Part shown: in pieces, positions 36,271 to 44,435 of the stretch | How the letters are laid out: every line of letters starts with the position of its first letter | How positions within the stretch are numbered: the stretch's first letter is position 1 | Origin: Bacteroidaceae bacterium | GTDB lineage: Bacteria > Bacteroidota > Bacteroidia > Bacteroidales > Bacteroidaceae | Assembly (NCBI GenBank): GCA_017461345.1 | Contig: JAFTYP010000005.1 | Location: 1-64,000, forward strand | DNA: 64,000 nt | Reading direction: 5' to 3' | Made by a program: the position numbers and the translations under genes | Notes under the pieces: generated by a model | Database searches by the model: none | Told to the model about the DNA's origin: nothing | Seen by the model: only the letters and a program-made list of their open reading frames with translations

Positions 36271-37185
36271 ATGGCACGTCATTTAACCGGCGAGCAGTAT
36301 GCCGCCAGCAAATACATTCAGTTGTCTGTAAAGGAGGAGATGCCTCTCATGGAGTTCCTTATGAAGGAGATGAGCGGCATAAGTCGTAACAGAGTGAAGG
36401 ACTTGTTGCAAGGCCATGCAGTGATGGTTGACCGTCAACTGGTGACCCAGTACGACTTTATGCTCAGCCGTGGTCAGTCGGTTCTTGTAAGCAAACACAA
36501 GCGAAGCACAGAACTTCTGAACAAGTTCGTGAAGATTATTTACGAGGATAAAGACCTTATTGTCATTATGAAGTCGGAGGGAATCCTGAGCATGGCTTCT
36601 GCTCCGGGGCAGTATTGTGTGAAGACGATACTCGACGAGTACTTCAAGTCGCGCCATTTTCCTTGTACGGCTCATGTTGTTCACCGGCTCGACAAGGAGA
36701 CAAGCGGCTTGATGGTGTATGCGAAGAACATGGAGATACGCAAGATGTTCGAGGCCGATTGGCACAACATTGTGTACGACCGCCGTTATGTGGCTGTGCT
36801 TTGTGGCGAGATGGAGCAGGAGGGCGGTACGGTCCGCTCGTGGCTGAAGGACAACAAGGCTTATGTTACATACAGCAGTCCTACGGACAATGGTGGTAAG
36901 GAGGCTATTACTCACTATCGTCGTGTTGCTACTAACGGACGTTTTACGCTGGCAGAGATGAGGCTTGAGACGGGGCGCAAGAATCAGATTCGTGTGCATA
37001 TGAAGGACCTGGGCTATCCGGTGGCAGGCGATGTCAAGTACGGAAATGGCCAGAATCCTGTTCGCAGGCTTGCTCTGCATGCTTTTCGTCTTCACTTCTA
37101 TCATCCCCGTACGGGCGAACCGATGAAGTTCGATACGCCCCACCCCACTAATTTCACGAGACTGTTCCAGACTAAAGATATCTAA
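36271..37185 (+). CDS. RluA-family 23S/tRNA pseudouridine synthase
   Basis: A 304-residue pseudouridine synthase. Residues 40-100 hold an S4-like RNA-binding domain (MSGISRNRVKDLLQGHAVMV, then QYDFMLSRGQSVLV). The catalytic aspartate is in HVVHRLDKETSGLMVYAKN, preceded by IVIMKSEGILSMASAPG. LETGRKNQIRVHMKDLGYPV and GDVKYGNG, then LALHAFRL, complete the RluA-family motifs. The target uridine cannot be fixed from sequence. It starts 2 nt after the helicase reading frame, so it depends on the same transcript; a TAG upstream may have polar effects. Confidence 0.9.
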   Translation: MARHLTGEQYAASKYIQLSVKEEMPLMEFLMKEMSGISRNRVKDLLQGHAVMVDRQLVTQYDFMLSRGQSVLVSKHKRSTELLNKFVKIIYEDKDLIVIMKSEGILSMASAPGQYCVKTILDEYFKSRHFPCTAHVVHRLDKETSGLMVYAKNMEIRKMFEADWHNIVYDRRYVAVLCGEMEQEGGTVRSWLKDNKAYVTYSSPTDNGGKEAITHYRRVATNGRFTLAEMRLETGRKNQIRVHMKDLGYPVAGDVKYGNGQNPVRRLALHAFRLHFYHPRTGEPMKFDTPHPTNFTRLFQTKDI

Positions 37186-37206
37186 CACATTATACTTTAA
37201 TTGATT

Positions 37207-37857
37207 ATGAATAAGTTTTGTATGTATGCAGCCATTGTCGCTGCAACTCTTTCGCTCGCATCTTGTGGCCTTGGCACTATGGGAAATGCGACTAACACGA
37301 ATGCGAACACCACTGCTCCGGGCAACTTGCTGGCGGGTTCGCTGCAGCAGACCGGCACCGGCTTGTTGGGCAATTTGCTGACCAGCATTCTGGGCAATAC
37401 CACTTCTCAGCAGTCTCTTGTGGGCACTTGGGTGTATTCCGGACCGAAGGTGGTGTTCGAGAGTGAGAATATCCTTTCGCAGATTGGCGGACAGGTGGTA
37501 AGCAGTAACCTCGAGCAGAAACTCGGTCAGCAACTTTCCAAGTTTGGTTTCAGTGCCGGCAAGTCAACTCTTACGCTCAACAGCGACAACACTTGTACGT
37601 TCACCGTAGGTTCGAAGTCCTACAATGGCACTTATGCTTACGACACCAACACGCACAAGATGACTCTGACCGGTGCTTTCGGTGTAGGCAAGATGACTTG
37701 CACTGTTTCCGTTCAGGGCGGTCAGTTGCTCATGCTTTTCGAGGCAGACAAGTTGCTGAACGTTGCCACATCGATTTCTTCGAAGAGCACCAGCACACTT
37801 TCTTCCTTGCTCAACAGTTATTCGGGCTTGAAACTTGGCTGGGCTATGACGAAGTAA
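37207..37857 (+). CDS. DUF4923-type lipoprotein
   Basis: A 216-residue lipoprotein with signal peptide and lipobox (MNKFCMYAAIVAATLSLASC; acylated Cys at residue 20). A low-complexity Gly/Asn/Thr linker is followed by a lipocalin-like beta-barrel (VGTWVYSGPKVVFESENI, then NSDNTCTFTVGSKSYNGTY and MLFEADKLLNVATSIS), the pattern of the Bacteroidetes DUF4923 family. Ligand unknown. The ATG at 37207 is preferred to a TTG two codons earlier. It is 21 nt downstream of the pseudouridine synthase and followed by a terminator. Confidence 0.8.
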   Translation: MNKFCMYAAIVAATLSLASCGLGTMGNATNTNANTTAPGNLLAGSLQQTGTGLLGNLLTSILGNTTSQQSLVGTWVYSGPKVVFESENILSQIGGQVVSSNLEQKLGQQLSKFGFSAGKSTLTLNSDNTCTFTVGSKSYNGTYAYDTNTHKMTLTGAFGVGKMTCTVSVQGGQLLMLFEADKLLNVATSISSKSTSTLSSLLNSYSGLKLGWAMTK

Positions 37858-37894
37858 ACCCAAGAGGCCGTAATGGCTTTATTCAGAAACAAAT

Positions 37895-37931
37895 AAACCC
37901 GTCCGTGCGCAGAGCATGGGCGGGTTTGTTT
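37895..37931 (+). terminator. Intrinsic terminator after the DUF4923 gene
   Basis: AAACCCGTCC (37895-37904) pairs with GGGCGGGTTT (37918-37927), with one G-U, around a 13-nt loop, then TGTTTT. It probably ends the lon-to-DUF4923 run. Confidence 0.85.
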
Positions 37932-37952
37932 TATGCCTGTATTGAGTTACGG

Positions 37953-38040
37953 AAAAAGGTTAAGCCTTTTGGTAATAATGCTTAACCTTTCTGTTCATAA
38001 TGGTTAAGGTATTTGGCAATAATGGTTAACCTTTCCTGAA
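37953..38040 (+). repeat. 22-bp tandem repeat array D (four units)
   Basis: Units at 37953-37974, 37975-37996, 37997-38018 and 38019-38040. The last three start ATAATG(G/C)TTAA; the first is degenerate. The stop codon (TAA, 38026-38028, minus) of the double-ABC gene lies inside the GGTTAACC of the last unit. It sits between convergent genes. Confidence 0.85.
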
Positions 38041-39591
38041 GGAAGCCTTGAGGGTGAGTCTGTGGGTGATGCACCTGGGCAGTTCTTCCTCGTAGTGTGT
38101 CACCATAATCAGTGTCTTCTTTGGCCGCAGACAGAACTGCTCGATGATTTGTTTCACGAGGCAGCAGTTCCTGTCGTCAAGGCCATGCAATGGTTCGTCG
38201 AGTATGAGGAGGTCGGGGTCTTTGACGAAGGCACGAGCCAGCAGACAGAGGCGTTGCTCGCCGCTGCTGAGGTGCAGGAACGACGTGTCTGCCAAAGCCG
38301 ATATGCCGAAAGCGTTCATCCAGTCGATGCACGTCTGCCTTTGTTCCGGTTTGGGGCGGACGTACAGCCCGACAGTATCACGCAGTCCGCTTGCCACAAC
38401 GTCGATGGCAGGAATGTCCTTGAGGTAGGCACGGTGCATCTCGGGGCTGACGTAGCCTATGTGTCGCTTAATCTCCCAGATACTCTCGCCCGAACCGCGT
38501 CGGTGGCCGAAGAGTTCTATGTCGCAGGCATAGGCTTGCGGATTGTCGGCACAGACAAGGCTCAGCAAAGTGCTCTTTCCCGAACCGTTAGGGCCACTCA
38601 ATGCCCATCGCTCCCCCTCGCGAACCGTCCAGTCGAGCGGCTGTAAGATGGTACGTTCGCCGTATCGGATGCTCACATTTCTGAAGTGTAAAAGTGTCTT
38701 CTCGGGGCTGCTGTCAAGTTGTTCGTCGTTAGAGGTTTGCAGTGGAAGCATGAGTTCCTCCGTTATCTCCTCCTCGTTCTTCATGCCATGCAAGTATGCT
38801 TCGCGTGTCGTTTTCGGCAGGAGGTGCAGACCCTCTACCGGCAGAATGTGTGTAATGAAGTCGGGTATGTCGCTCCGTTTGCTCAGAATAAGAACGACCA
38901 GGAGGTCGGTCTCCTGTGTCAAAGTGCTGAGCAACAGGCGAAGTTCTTCGCGAGTGGGAGCATCGAGACCAATGAAAGGATTGTCCAAAATGAGTACACG
39001 CGGATTGGTTCCCAGCGCTTTTGCCAGTTGGAACTTACGGAGTTCGCCGCTGCTGAGCGAGATGATGAGTTTGCTCGAAAGGTCGCCAAGGTGGAAAATC
39101 TCGGACAACTTCTCCCTGACAGCATTGCGTCGCATCTGCTCCCGCTCCCGTTCTTCGGCAGAAAGGCTGTGCCCGATGGTGGCATCGGCCTTGTCGTAGA
39201 AGTCTCGCAGAAGTGCTCCCGCAGTCGGCATGTCGTCGGCAATGTCGTGCTGATTCCAGCGTTGCTGGTAGTAATATGCACCATCCTGCTCGCCATACGA
39301 GTCGCGGAAAGTAATATACTTCATGTTCTCGCTTGCAAGCCGAAGACGACTCGGCGAGAAATCGTAGTGCACCTCGTTGAGCAACAAAGGGTAATGGCCG
39401 GTCAGAACCTCAATCAGTCGCGATTTGCCGGCGGCGTTGTCGCCCACAACAGCCACTTGTTCGCCTTGCTTTATCTCCAGATTTATAGGCTCTTTCATTC
39501 GCCAAAGCGGATGGCGAGCAACACCGTTCTTTATCTCAATGACAGTCCTTTCCCCCATTCCATTACCGGAGAACGCCTTTACTGCTTCCAT
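38026..39591 (-). CDS. Double-ATPase ABC protein of the ModF type
   Basis: A 521-residue cytoplasmic protein with two ABC ATPase domains and no membrane segments, like ModF/PhrA. Domain 1 (about 15-240): Walker A GDNAAGKSRL, signature SLSSGELRKFQLAKALG, and Walker B VLILDNPFIGLD, where Asn replaces the usual catalytic Glu. Domain 2 (about 295-515): Walker A GPNGSGKSTLLSLV, signature HLSSGEQRLCLLARAF, and Walker B LLILDEPLHGLD, intact. No molybdate permease or binding protein is near, so the mod link is by family only. Its ATG directly abuts the ruvC stop codon. Its own stop codon lies inside a repeat unit. Confidence 0.85.
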   Translation of the reverse strand: MEAVKAFSGNGMGERTVIEIKNGVARHPLWRMKEPINLEIKQGEQVAVVGDNAAGKSRLIEVLTGHYPLLLNEVHYDFSPSRLRLASENMKYITFRDSYGEQDGAYYYQQRWNQHDIADDMPTAGALLRDFYDKADATIGHSLSAEEREREQMRRNAVREKLSEIFHLGDLSSKLIISLSSGELRKFQLAKALGTNPRVLILDNPFIGLDAPTREELRLLLSTLTQETDLLVVLILSKRSDIPDFITHILPVEGLHLLPKTTREAYLHGMKNEEEITEELMLPLQTSNDEQLDSSPEKTLLHFRNVSIRYGERTILQPLDWTVREGERWALSGPNGSGKSTLLSLVCADNPQAYACDIELFGHRRGSGESIWEIKRHIGYVSPEMHRAYLKDIPAIDVVASGLRDTVGLYVRPKPEQRQTCIDWMNAFGISALADTSFLHLSSGEQRLCLLARAFVKDPDLLILDEPLHGLDDRNCCLVKQIIEQFCLRPKKTLIMVTHYEEELPRCITHRLTLKASFRKG

Positions 39592-40200
39592 TCAATTCCG
39601 TCCTTTCTTGTCTTCATCTTGTTTCTTGCCACACGGAGAAGCCGAGCCGAAACTTATCTTCCCCTTGTTCTTGTTGGCAAAATCAGCCCAACTGCGATAC
39701 TTATGTTCCGTTTCCGGCTTGCCCATTTGCAGAAAATGGCAATAGGCAGCCCCCAAAGCATCGGTGGCATCGAGGAACTTACCCATTTCCTCCTTCTCCA
39801 CATGCAACATCCTTCGGAGCATATCGGCCACCTGTTCCTTGCTTGCATTGCCGTTGCCCGTAATCGCCATCTTAATCTTCGAAGGAGCATACTCTGTGAT
39901 GGGCACCTGTCTCTGAATGGCAGCAGCAATGGCAACACCTTGAGCGCGCCCCAATTTGAGCATGCTCTGTATATTCTTTCCAAAGAAAGGCGCCTCAATA
40001 GCCATACAGTCGGGCAGATAACCCTCAATGATTCCACAAACACGCTCGTAGATATGGCCCAATTTAAGATAAGGGTCGGACGCCTTACGCAAGTCGATAA
40101 CACCAAGAGCAAGCATCTCAACCTTTTTACCATCAGTGCGAAGCACACCATATCCCATAATGTTTGTGCCGGGGTCGATGCCGAGAATAATACGCTCCAT
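39592..40200 (-). CDS. ruvC: Holliday junction resolvase RuvC
   Basis: A 202-residue endonuclease that resolves Holliday junctions with RuvAB. The RNase H-like fold shows the acidic residues: D7 in ILGIDPGTNIMGYGV, E in AIEAPFFGKN, and the pair in DATDALGAAYCHF. KMAITGNGNASKEQVADML is the DNA-binding helix region. A C-terminal basic, Gly/Lys-rich tail follows. The start at 40200 is chosen since the -7 box at 40226-40233 lies just upstream and an earlier in-frame start (40236) would precede transcription. Divergent from the DUF1573 gene. Confidence 0.95.
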   Translation of the reverse strand: MERIILGIDPGTNIMGYGVLRTDGKKVEMLALGVIDLRKASDPYLKLGHIYERVCGIIEGYLPDCMAIEAPFFGKNIQSMLKLGRAQGVAIAAAIQRQVPITEYAPSKIKMAITGNGNASKEQVADMLRRMLHVEKEEMGKFLDATDALGAAYCHFLQMGKPETEHKYRSWADFANKNKGKISFGSASPCGKKQDEDKKGRN

Positions 40201-40225
40201 CTTGCTGTCTTGTCTGATTTCGCTG

Positions 40226-40233
40226 CAAAAGTA
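40226..40233 (-). promoter_or_regulatory. ruvC -7 box
   Basis: TACTTTTG on the minus strand, 26 nt before the ruvC ATG. No clear -33 TTTG at the usual distance. It likely also drives the following ModF-like gene. Confidence 0.6.
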
Positions 40234-40311
40234 CAAAGAAATTAAGAATAAAGAGTTAATGGATTGAAATTATTGTCATATATCATATAAAAGAACAAAA
40301 AACATTATCCC

Positions 40312-40346
40312 TTTGTCTTACAACCGTTAAGTTTTTCGTATCTTTG
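40312..40346 (+). promoter_or_regulatory. Promoter of the DUF1573-GH31 operon
   Basis: TTTG (40312-40315) and TATCTTTG (40339-40346) on the plus strand with a 23-nt spacing, slightly long. The DUF1573 ATG follows 26 nt after the -7 box. Confidence 0.6.
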
Positions 40347-40372
40347 CAAAAAATAATGCTAAATACAGAAAA

Positions 40373-40810
40373 ATGAATAGAATCGTACTTCTCGCCTTTG
40401 CCTTGATACTCGGTTTCCAGGCACAGGCACAAACAAAGAAACAAAAGGTAAACATCAGCGAAGTTCAGGCCGTGGCAACCACCAAAGCAGAAAACTATGC
40501 CGAACTGACCTTCGATACACTCCGTCACAACTTCGGAAAGTTCTCGAAGTCTGCACCCCTTGTGCGTTGTTCATTCCCCTTTACCAATACAGGCACCGCA
40601 CCACTTATCATACATCAGGCATTCGCAAGTTGCGGTTGCACCATACCTTCTTACACAAACGAACCAATAAAAGCAGGCGAAAAGGGCGTCATTGATGTCA
40701 CATACGACGGTACAGATAAGTTCCCGGGACACTTCCAAAAGACCATAACCATACGCTCTAATGCTATAAACGAAGTGGTTCGCCTCGTCATTGAAGGCAC
40801 AATGGAATGA
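40373..40810 (+). CDS. DUF1573 secreted protein
   Basis: A 145-residue exported protein. The signal peptide ends near residue 19 (LGFQAQAQ). The rest is one DUF1573/ASH-like Ig domain with the hallmark FPFTNTGTAPLIIHQAFASC and then GCTIPSYTNEPIKAGEKGVI. The CGC cysteine pair is typical of the family. DUF1573 proteins are abundant in Bacteroidetes envelopes; the function is unknown. It is followed 1 nt later by the GH31 gene, so the two are cotranscribed. Confidence 0.88.
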   Translation: MNRIVLLAFALILGFQAQAQTKKQKVNISEVQAVATTKAENYAELTFDTLRHNFGKFSKSAPLVRCSFPFTNTGTAPLIIHQAFASCGCTIPSYTNEPIKAGEKGVIDVTYDGTDKFPGHFQKTITIRSNAINEVVRLVIEGTME

Positions 40811-40811
40811 C

Positions 40812-43346
40812 ATGAAACACATCATCCGATACACCGTTTGCTTCTTCTTTTGCCTTACTACTATAGTTGCCAATGCAAACGAAGAGTGGAATCCTTTGGC
40901 GCAAGAAGAGGCAGTCGTCACAAGTGGCAATGCACGCTTCACGATTCTGACGCCAAGACTCATTCGTATCCAATATAGTTCTACAGGAAAGTTTGAGGAT
41001 CGAGCCACCTTTGCCGTCGTCAATCGTCGTCTTCCGGTGCCTGCCTACACATGTACCACCGAAGGAAGTTACCTTGTTATACGTACCGACTCGTTGACTT
41101 TACGCTACAAAATCGGTAATAGAATCCAGAAACAGTTCAAGAATAGCAACATCCTGGGCATCACTTTCCAGATGAATGGACGACAAATCCTGTGGTATCC
41201 AGGCAAAGATGATGCATTGAATCTACTCGGAACACAGCGAACACTTGACGGAAACATTGGCGACACTCATCGCGTTTCTCTTGAAAAGGGCTTACTTTCG
41301 CGCGACGGTTGGTCGGTTCTCGACGAATCTCCCAGTACACAACGTGGCGATGGAAGTCGTTCGTTCCCTTTCGAAAATGAAGTTGACGGCATCCCTTGGG
41401 TAGGAAAACCTCTTGACTCGAATGCCATTGACTGGTATTTCTTTGGTTACGGCCATCAGTATAAAGATGCTCTTGCTGATTATGTCCGCATCGCAGGCCG
41501 TCAACCGCTTCCCCCAAAGTTCATGTTTGGCTATTGGTATAGCAAGTATCAGGCATATAAACAAACAGACATCCAACAACTTCTTCGCGACATGGAATCG
41601 TTGAATGTGCCGCATGATGTTTTGATGATTGACTGTGATTGGCATCAAAACTCCTGGACTGGCTGGACATGGAACAAATCTTTGTTCCCTAGTCCGACAT
41701 CTTTGTTGAGTTGGATGCATACTCATAACACTAAAACTGCTCTTAACCTCCACCCTGCTGACGGCATTGGCTCCAGCGATGACAACTTTTCTAATATAAG
41801 AGATGACATGGGGCTTGATGCGAGTGTTACAACTGTTCCGTGGCAATTGGAGGATTCTACTTTTTACAGGTCGTTCTTTAAGAACTTGATGAGAGTGCGC
41901 GAGAAGCAGGGTGTTGATTTCTGGTGGATTGATTGGCAGCAGGATTTGACGAGCAGTTATATTCCAGGCCTTGGCCAAACATTCTGGCTCAATCATGTTT
42001 TCTACAATGATATGAAGTTGAACAGGCCTGACCGCCGTCCTGTTATCTTCCATCGTTGGGGAGGAATGGGCAGCCATCGCTACCCGATTGGTTTCTCCGG
42101 GGACACGTTTGCCACCTTTGGTACGCTTCAGTTCGAGAGTTATTTTACGGCTACGGCTGCTAATGTCTGCTTTGGTTATTGGGGACATGATGGTGGAGGT
42201 TATTTGCAACCGAATGAGATCAGTACAGACCCCGAACTGGTTTTGCGTTGGATGCAGTTCTGTGTTTTCCAACCTATCTTCCGTACACATGGTTCGAGCC
42301 AAAGCAGTTGTGAGCGTCGCATCTGGAAGTTTCATAACTTCGACTTGCAGAGAGATGCTTTCCAACTGCGTTATACGCTTGTTCCTTATATTTATAATGC
42401 TGCCAGACAGGCATACGATACCGGTGTTTCCATTTGTCGTCCTCTTTATTATGAGTGGCCGGAGGAGAACAAGGCTTATTCTGTTGAGGACGAATATCTT
42501 TTTGGCGATGACATTCTTGTGTCGCCTATTTCTACGCCGGTCAACGGCAATGACATGAGCGAGCGCAAGACTTGGTTGCCGGAGGGTTTGTGGTATGATA
42601 TTTGTCGCAACAGGATGCTTTATGGTGGCCGCACTATTGTTGACGAGTATGCTCTTTCTGAGATTCCTTATTTTATTCGCCAGGGCAGTGTTATTCCTTG
42701 TAATCCGGAGGTGATGCACTTGAAGTCGGAGCCTACGTCGCTTGCGCTTTGGGTTATTCCCGGTGACGATGGCGAGGGCAGACTCTACGAGGACCAGGGC
42801 GACAGCGAGGCTTACAGGAGTGGAGAATATGCGACTACGAGGTTTACTCAGACGCATTCTGCCGAGGGAACGACGCTTACCATTCATCCTCGTGAAGGTA
42901 GTTTTGAGGGGATGACTGAGGAGAGGGCATGGAAGGTTGTCTTTTTCTCTGTGGGCGAACCGAGCAGTGTTTCTGTTGACGGCAACGAGACGAGCAGTTG
43001 GTCGTACGACGAGCAGACTTGTCGTCTGACGGTTGATGTGCCCAGCCGCTCGTGTTCGGAGGCTATTGTCATTCGCATGAAGGAGGTGGAGACCGCTTTG
43101 CAGAGCATTGCCGGCAATGGCTTTGACATGCGTTACGATGGTCGTGGCGAAAGACTTCTTGTTGACAGCGAGCAGTCTGACTTTGTTGTTACGGTTCACG
43201 ACTTGCAGGGCAAGGAGTGGATTCGCCTTCAGCACGGTTCGGCAGAGGGCTTCGGCATCAGCCTGTCGTCACTGCCAAAGGGTGAATATATTTGTAATTG
43301 CAGAGCCGGTTCTGCCACTGTGTCACGTAAAATCCTTAAGCCATGA
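40812..43346 (+). CDS. Secreted glycoside hydrolase family 31 alpha-glucosidase
   Basis: An 844-residue exported enzyme (signal peptide 1-22, ending NANE). An N-terminal beta-sandwich (galactose-mutarotase-like) is followed by a TIM barrel: FMFGYWYSKYQAYKQTDIQQ, nucleophile region FWWIDWQQDLTSSYIPGLG, acid/base region GYWGHDGGGYLQ and FQPIFRTHGSS. A beta-sandwich and the C-terminal domain with WVIPGDDGEGRLYEDQGD follow. GH31 enzymes mostly hydrolyse alpha-glucosides, but alpha-xylosides and other substrates occur, so specificity is open. It ends in a region resembling the exported-protein tail (LSSLPKGEYICNC). It overlaps the next gene by 4 nt (ATGA), which is SusE/F-like and suggests use on starch-type glycans. 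Confidence 0.92.
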   Translation: MKHIIRYTVCFFFCLTTIVANANEEWNPLAQEEAVVTSGNARFTILTPRLIRIQYSSTGKFEDRATFAVVNRRLPVPAYTCTTEGSYLVIRTDSLTLRYKIGNRIQKQFKNSNILGITFQMNGRQILWYPGKDDALNLLGTQRTLDGNIGDTHRVSLEKGLLSRDGWSVLDESPSTQRGDGSRSFPFENEVDGIPWVGKPLDSNAIDWYFFGYGHQYKDALADYVRIAGRQPLPPKFMFGYWYSKYQAYKQTDIQQLLRDMESLNVPHDVLMIDCDWHQNSWTGWTWNKSLFPSPTSLLSWMHTHNTKTALNLHPADGIGSSDDNFSNIRDDMGLDASVTTVPWQLEDSTFYRSFFKNLMRVREKQGVDFWWIDWQQDLTSSYIPGLGQTFWLNHVFYNDMKLNRPDRRPVIFHRWGGMGSHRYPIGFSGDTFATFGTLQFESYFTATAANVCFGYWGHDGGGYLQPNEISTDPELVLRWMQFCVFQPIFRTHGSSQSSCERRIWKFHNFDLQRDAFQLRYTLVPYIYNAARQAYDTGVSICRPLYYEWPEENKAYSVEDEYLFGDDILVSPISTPVNGNDMSERKTWLPEGLWYDICRNRMLYGGRTIVDEYALSEIPYFIRQGSVIPCNPEVMHLKSEPTSLALWVIPGDDGEGRLYEDQGDSEAYRSGEYATTRFTQTHSAEGTTLTIHPREGSFEGMTEERAWKVVFFSVGEPSSVSVDGNETSSWSYDEQTCRLTVDVPSRSCSEAIVIRMKEVETALQSIAGNGFDMRYDGRGERLLVDSEQSDFVVTVHDLQGKEWIRLQHGSAEGFGISLSSLPKGEYICNCRAGSATVSRKILKP

Positions 43347-44251
43347 TGAAAGGACGCCATGCTATAAATTCTTTGTCGAAGGTTCTTTTTGTGTTTTTTG
43401 CTTCCGTGTTTTTCCTGTTCGGCAGCAATGGTTTTGCCCAAGACCGCTATTGGGCTGTGGGTACTGCTGTGCCTGGTGGCATTCAGGAACTGACGGCTTT
43501 TCCCAACAGACAGTATAAATATACCGGTCGCCTTATTGAAGGCGGTACGCTTACGTTTCGTAACATGGAGGTGCCGAAGGGTATTACGGTGCGTTACATC
43601 AAGCCGACTTACGAGGATGCTTATGCCGTTACGGGTCCTACGCCGTTTACTCTTGTTCGCGACTCTGCCTCGAGCCATTGGGTTGTGCCGCTCACGGAGG
43701 ATGTTTACCGCATCACTATCGACCTGAATGCCAAGATGCTGACGGGTGAACTCTTTCGTCCGTGGAACGAACTCTTCATTGTTGGCGGTGCCACGGAGTG
43801 CGGATGGGTGACATACACGTTCTTGCCTTTCACGAGAGACGAGAATGAAGTCTGCACATGGGACTGGACGGGCGAACTGCGCGAGCGTCCCGAGTTTGGC
43901 GAGTCAAGGCGTTTCAAGTTCCAGGGGCAGAATGCGTGGGAACCTAAGGTGTTGCATCCGTTCAATTCCGACGAAGATATCCTTCAGAGCACGCAGATAC
44001 TCACGGGCGGAACTATCGACCACAAATGGAGTGTCACCAAGGAGGGTTACTATCATATTCGTGTCGATGTCTTCCGCGAGACGGTTCAAGCCGAATATCT
44101 TGGCAGTGCTGCTGCCGGAGACGGGCCTACCGGCACGGAGGTTGTCCTGCAAGAAGACAACTCGGATGCCGTATATGATTTGAGCGGACGCAAGGTCAGC
44201 CATGTCAAGAAAGGCATCTATATCAAGAACGGAAAGAAGTTCCTCCGCTGA
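43343..44251 (+). CDS. SusE/SusF-like secreted carbohydrate-binding protein
   Basis: A 302-residue exported protein (signal peptide ending GFAQ near residue 32). Two SusE/F-like beta-domains are suggested: DRYWAVGTAVPGGIQELTAF at 33-130, and ELFIVGGATECGWVTYTF at 135-250, with FKFQGQNAWEPKVLHPF at the expected ligand-site region. SusE/F proteins bind starch at the outer membrane. The C-terminus YDLSGRKVSHVKKGIYIKNG is the same tail class as in the GLUG proteins. It overlaps the GH31 gene by 4 nt, so the two are stoichiometrically linked. No SusC/SusD genes are nearby. Confidence 0.7.
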   Translation: MMKGRHAINSLSKVLFVFFASVFFLFGSNGFAQDRYWAVGTAVPGGIQELTAFPNRQYKYTGRLIEGGTLTFRNMEVPKGITVRYIKPTYEDAYAVTGPTPFTLVRDSASSHWVVPLTEDVYRITIDLNAKMLTGELFRPWNELFIVGGATECGWVTYTFLPFTRDENEVCTWDWTGELRERPEFGESRRFKFQGQNAWEPKVLHPFNSDEDILQSTQILTGGTIDHKWSVTKEGYYHIRVDVFRETVQAEYLGSAAAGDGPTGTEVVLQEDNSDAVYDLSGRKVSHVKKGIYIKNGKKFLR

Positions 44252-44333
44252 CATCGGAACGCTGCTTTACCCCCGTCGGCACAGGTAAAACACACATGGC
44301 GCAGCAGGCAGAAACAAACGCCCTGTGCCGAGC

Positions 44334-44405
44334 CTGAAAACATCTACTGCCAAGTTGCCCGGAAAGGTTAACCTTTTCGCCCGACTTGGCAGTAGATGTT
44401 TTCAG
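44334..44405. repeat. Composite hairpin element B
   Basis: A perfect 22-bp inverted repeat (44334-44355 with 44384-44405; the arm contains ACATCTACTGCCAAGT) encloses a 28-nt loop that holds one 22-bp unit (44357-44378, minus strand) with the palindrome AAAGGTTAACCTTT. It lies between convergent genes, where it may act as a bidirectional terminator. It is the most symmetrical of the three copies. Confidence 0.85.
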
Positions 44406-44435
44406 ACACCCTGTGGGGCTCCGAAACCGACACCC

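Noticed and set aside
38719..40245. Long plus-strand frame opposite the ABC and ruvC genes
   Set aside because: It spans two clear minus-strand genes and has no recognisable domain.
41292..43235. Long minus-strand frame opposite the GH31 gene
   Set aside because: It lies entirely antisense to a clear GH31 gene and is composed of arginine/threonine/isoleucine-rich sequence without any domain or signal.
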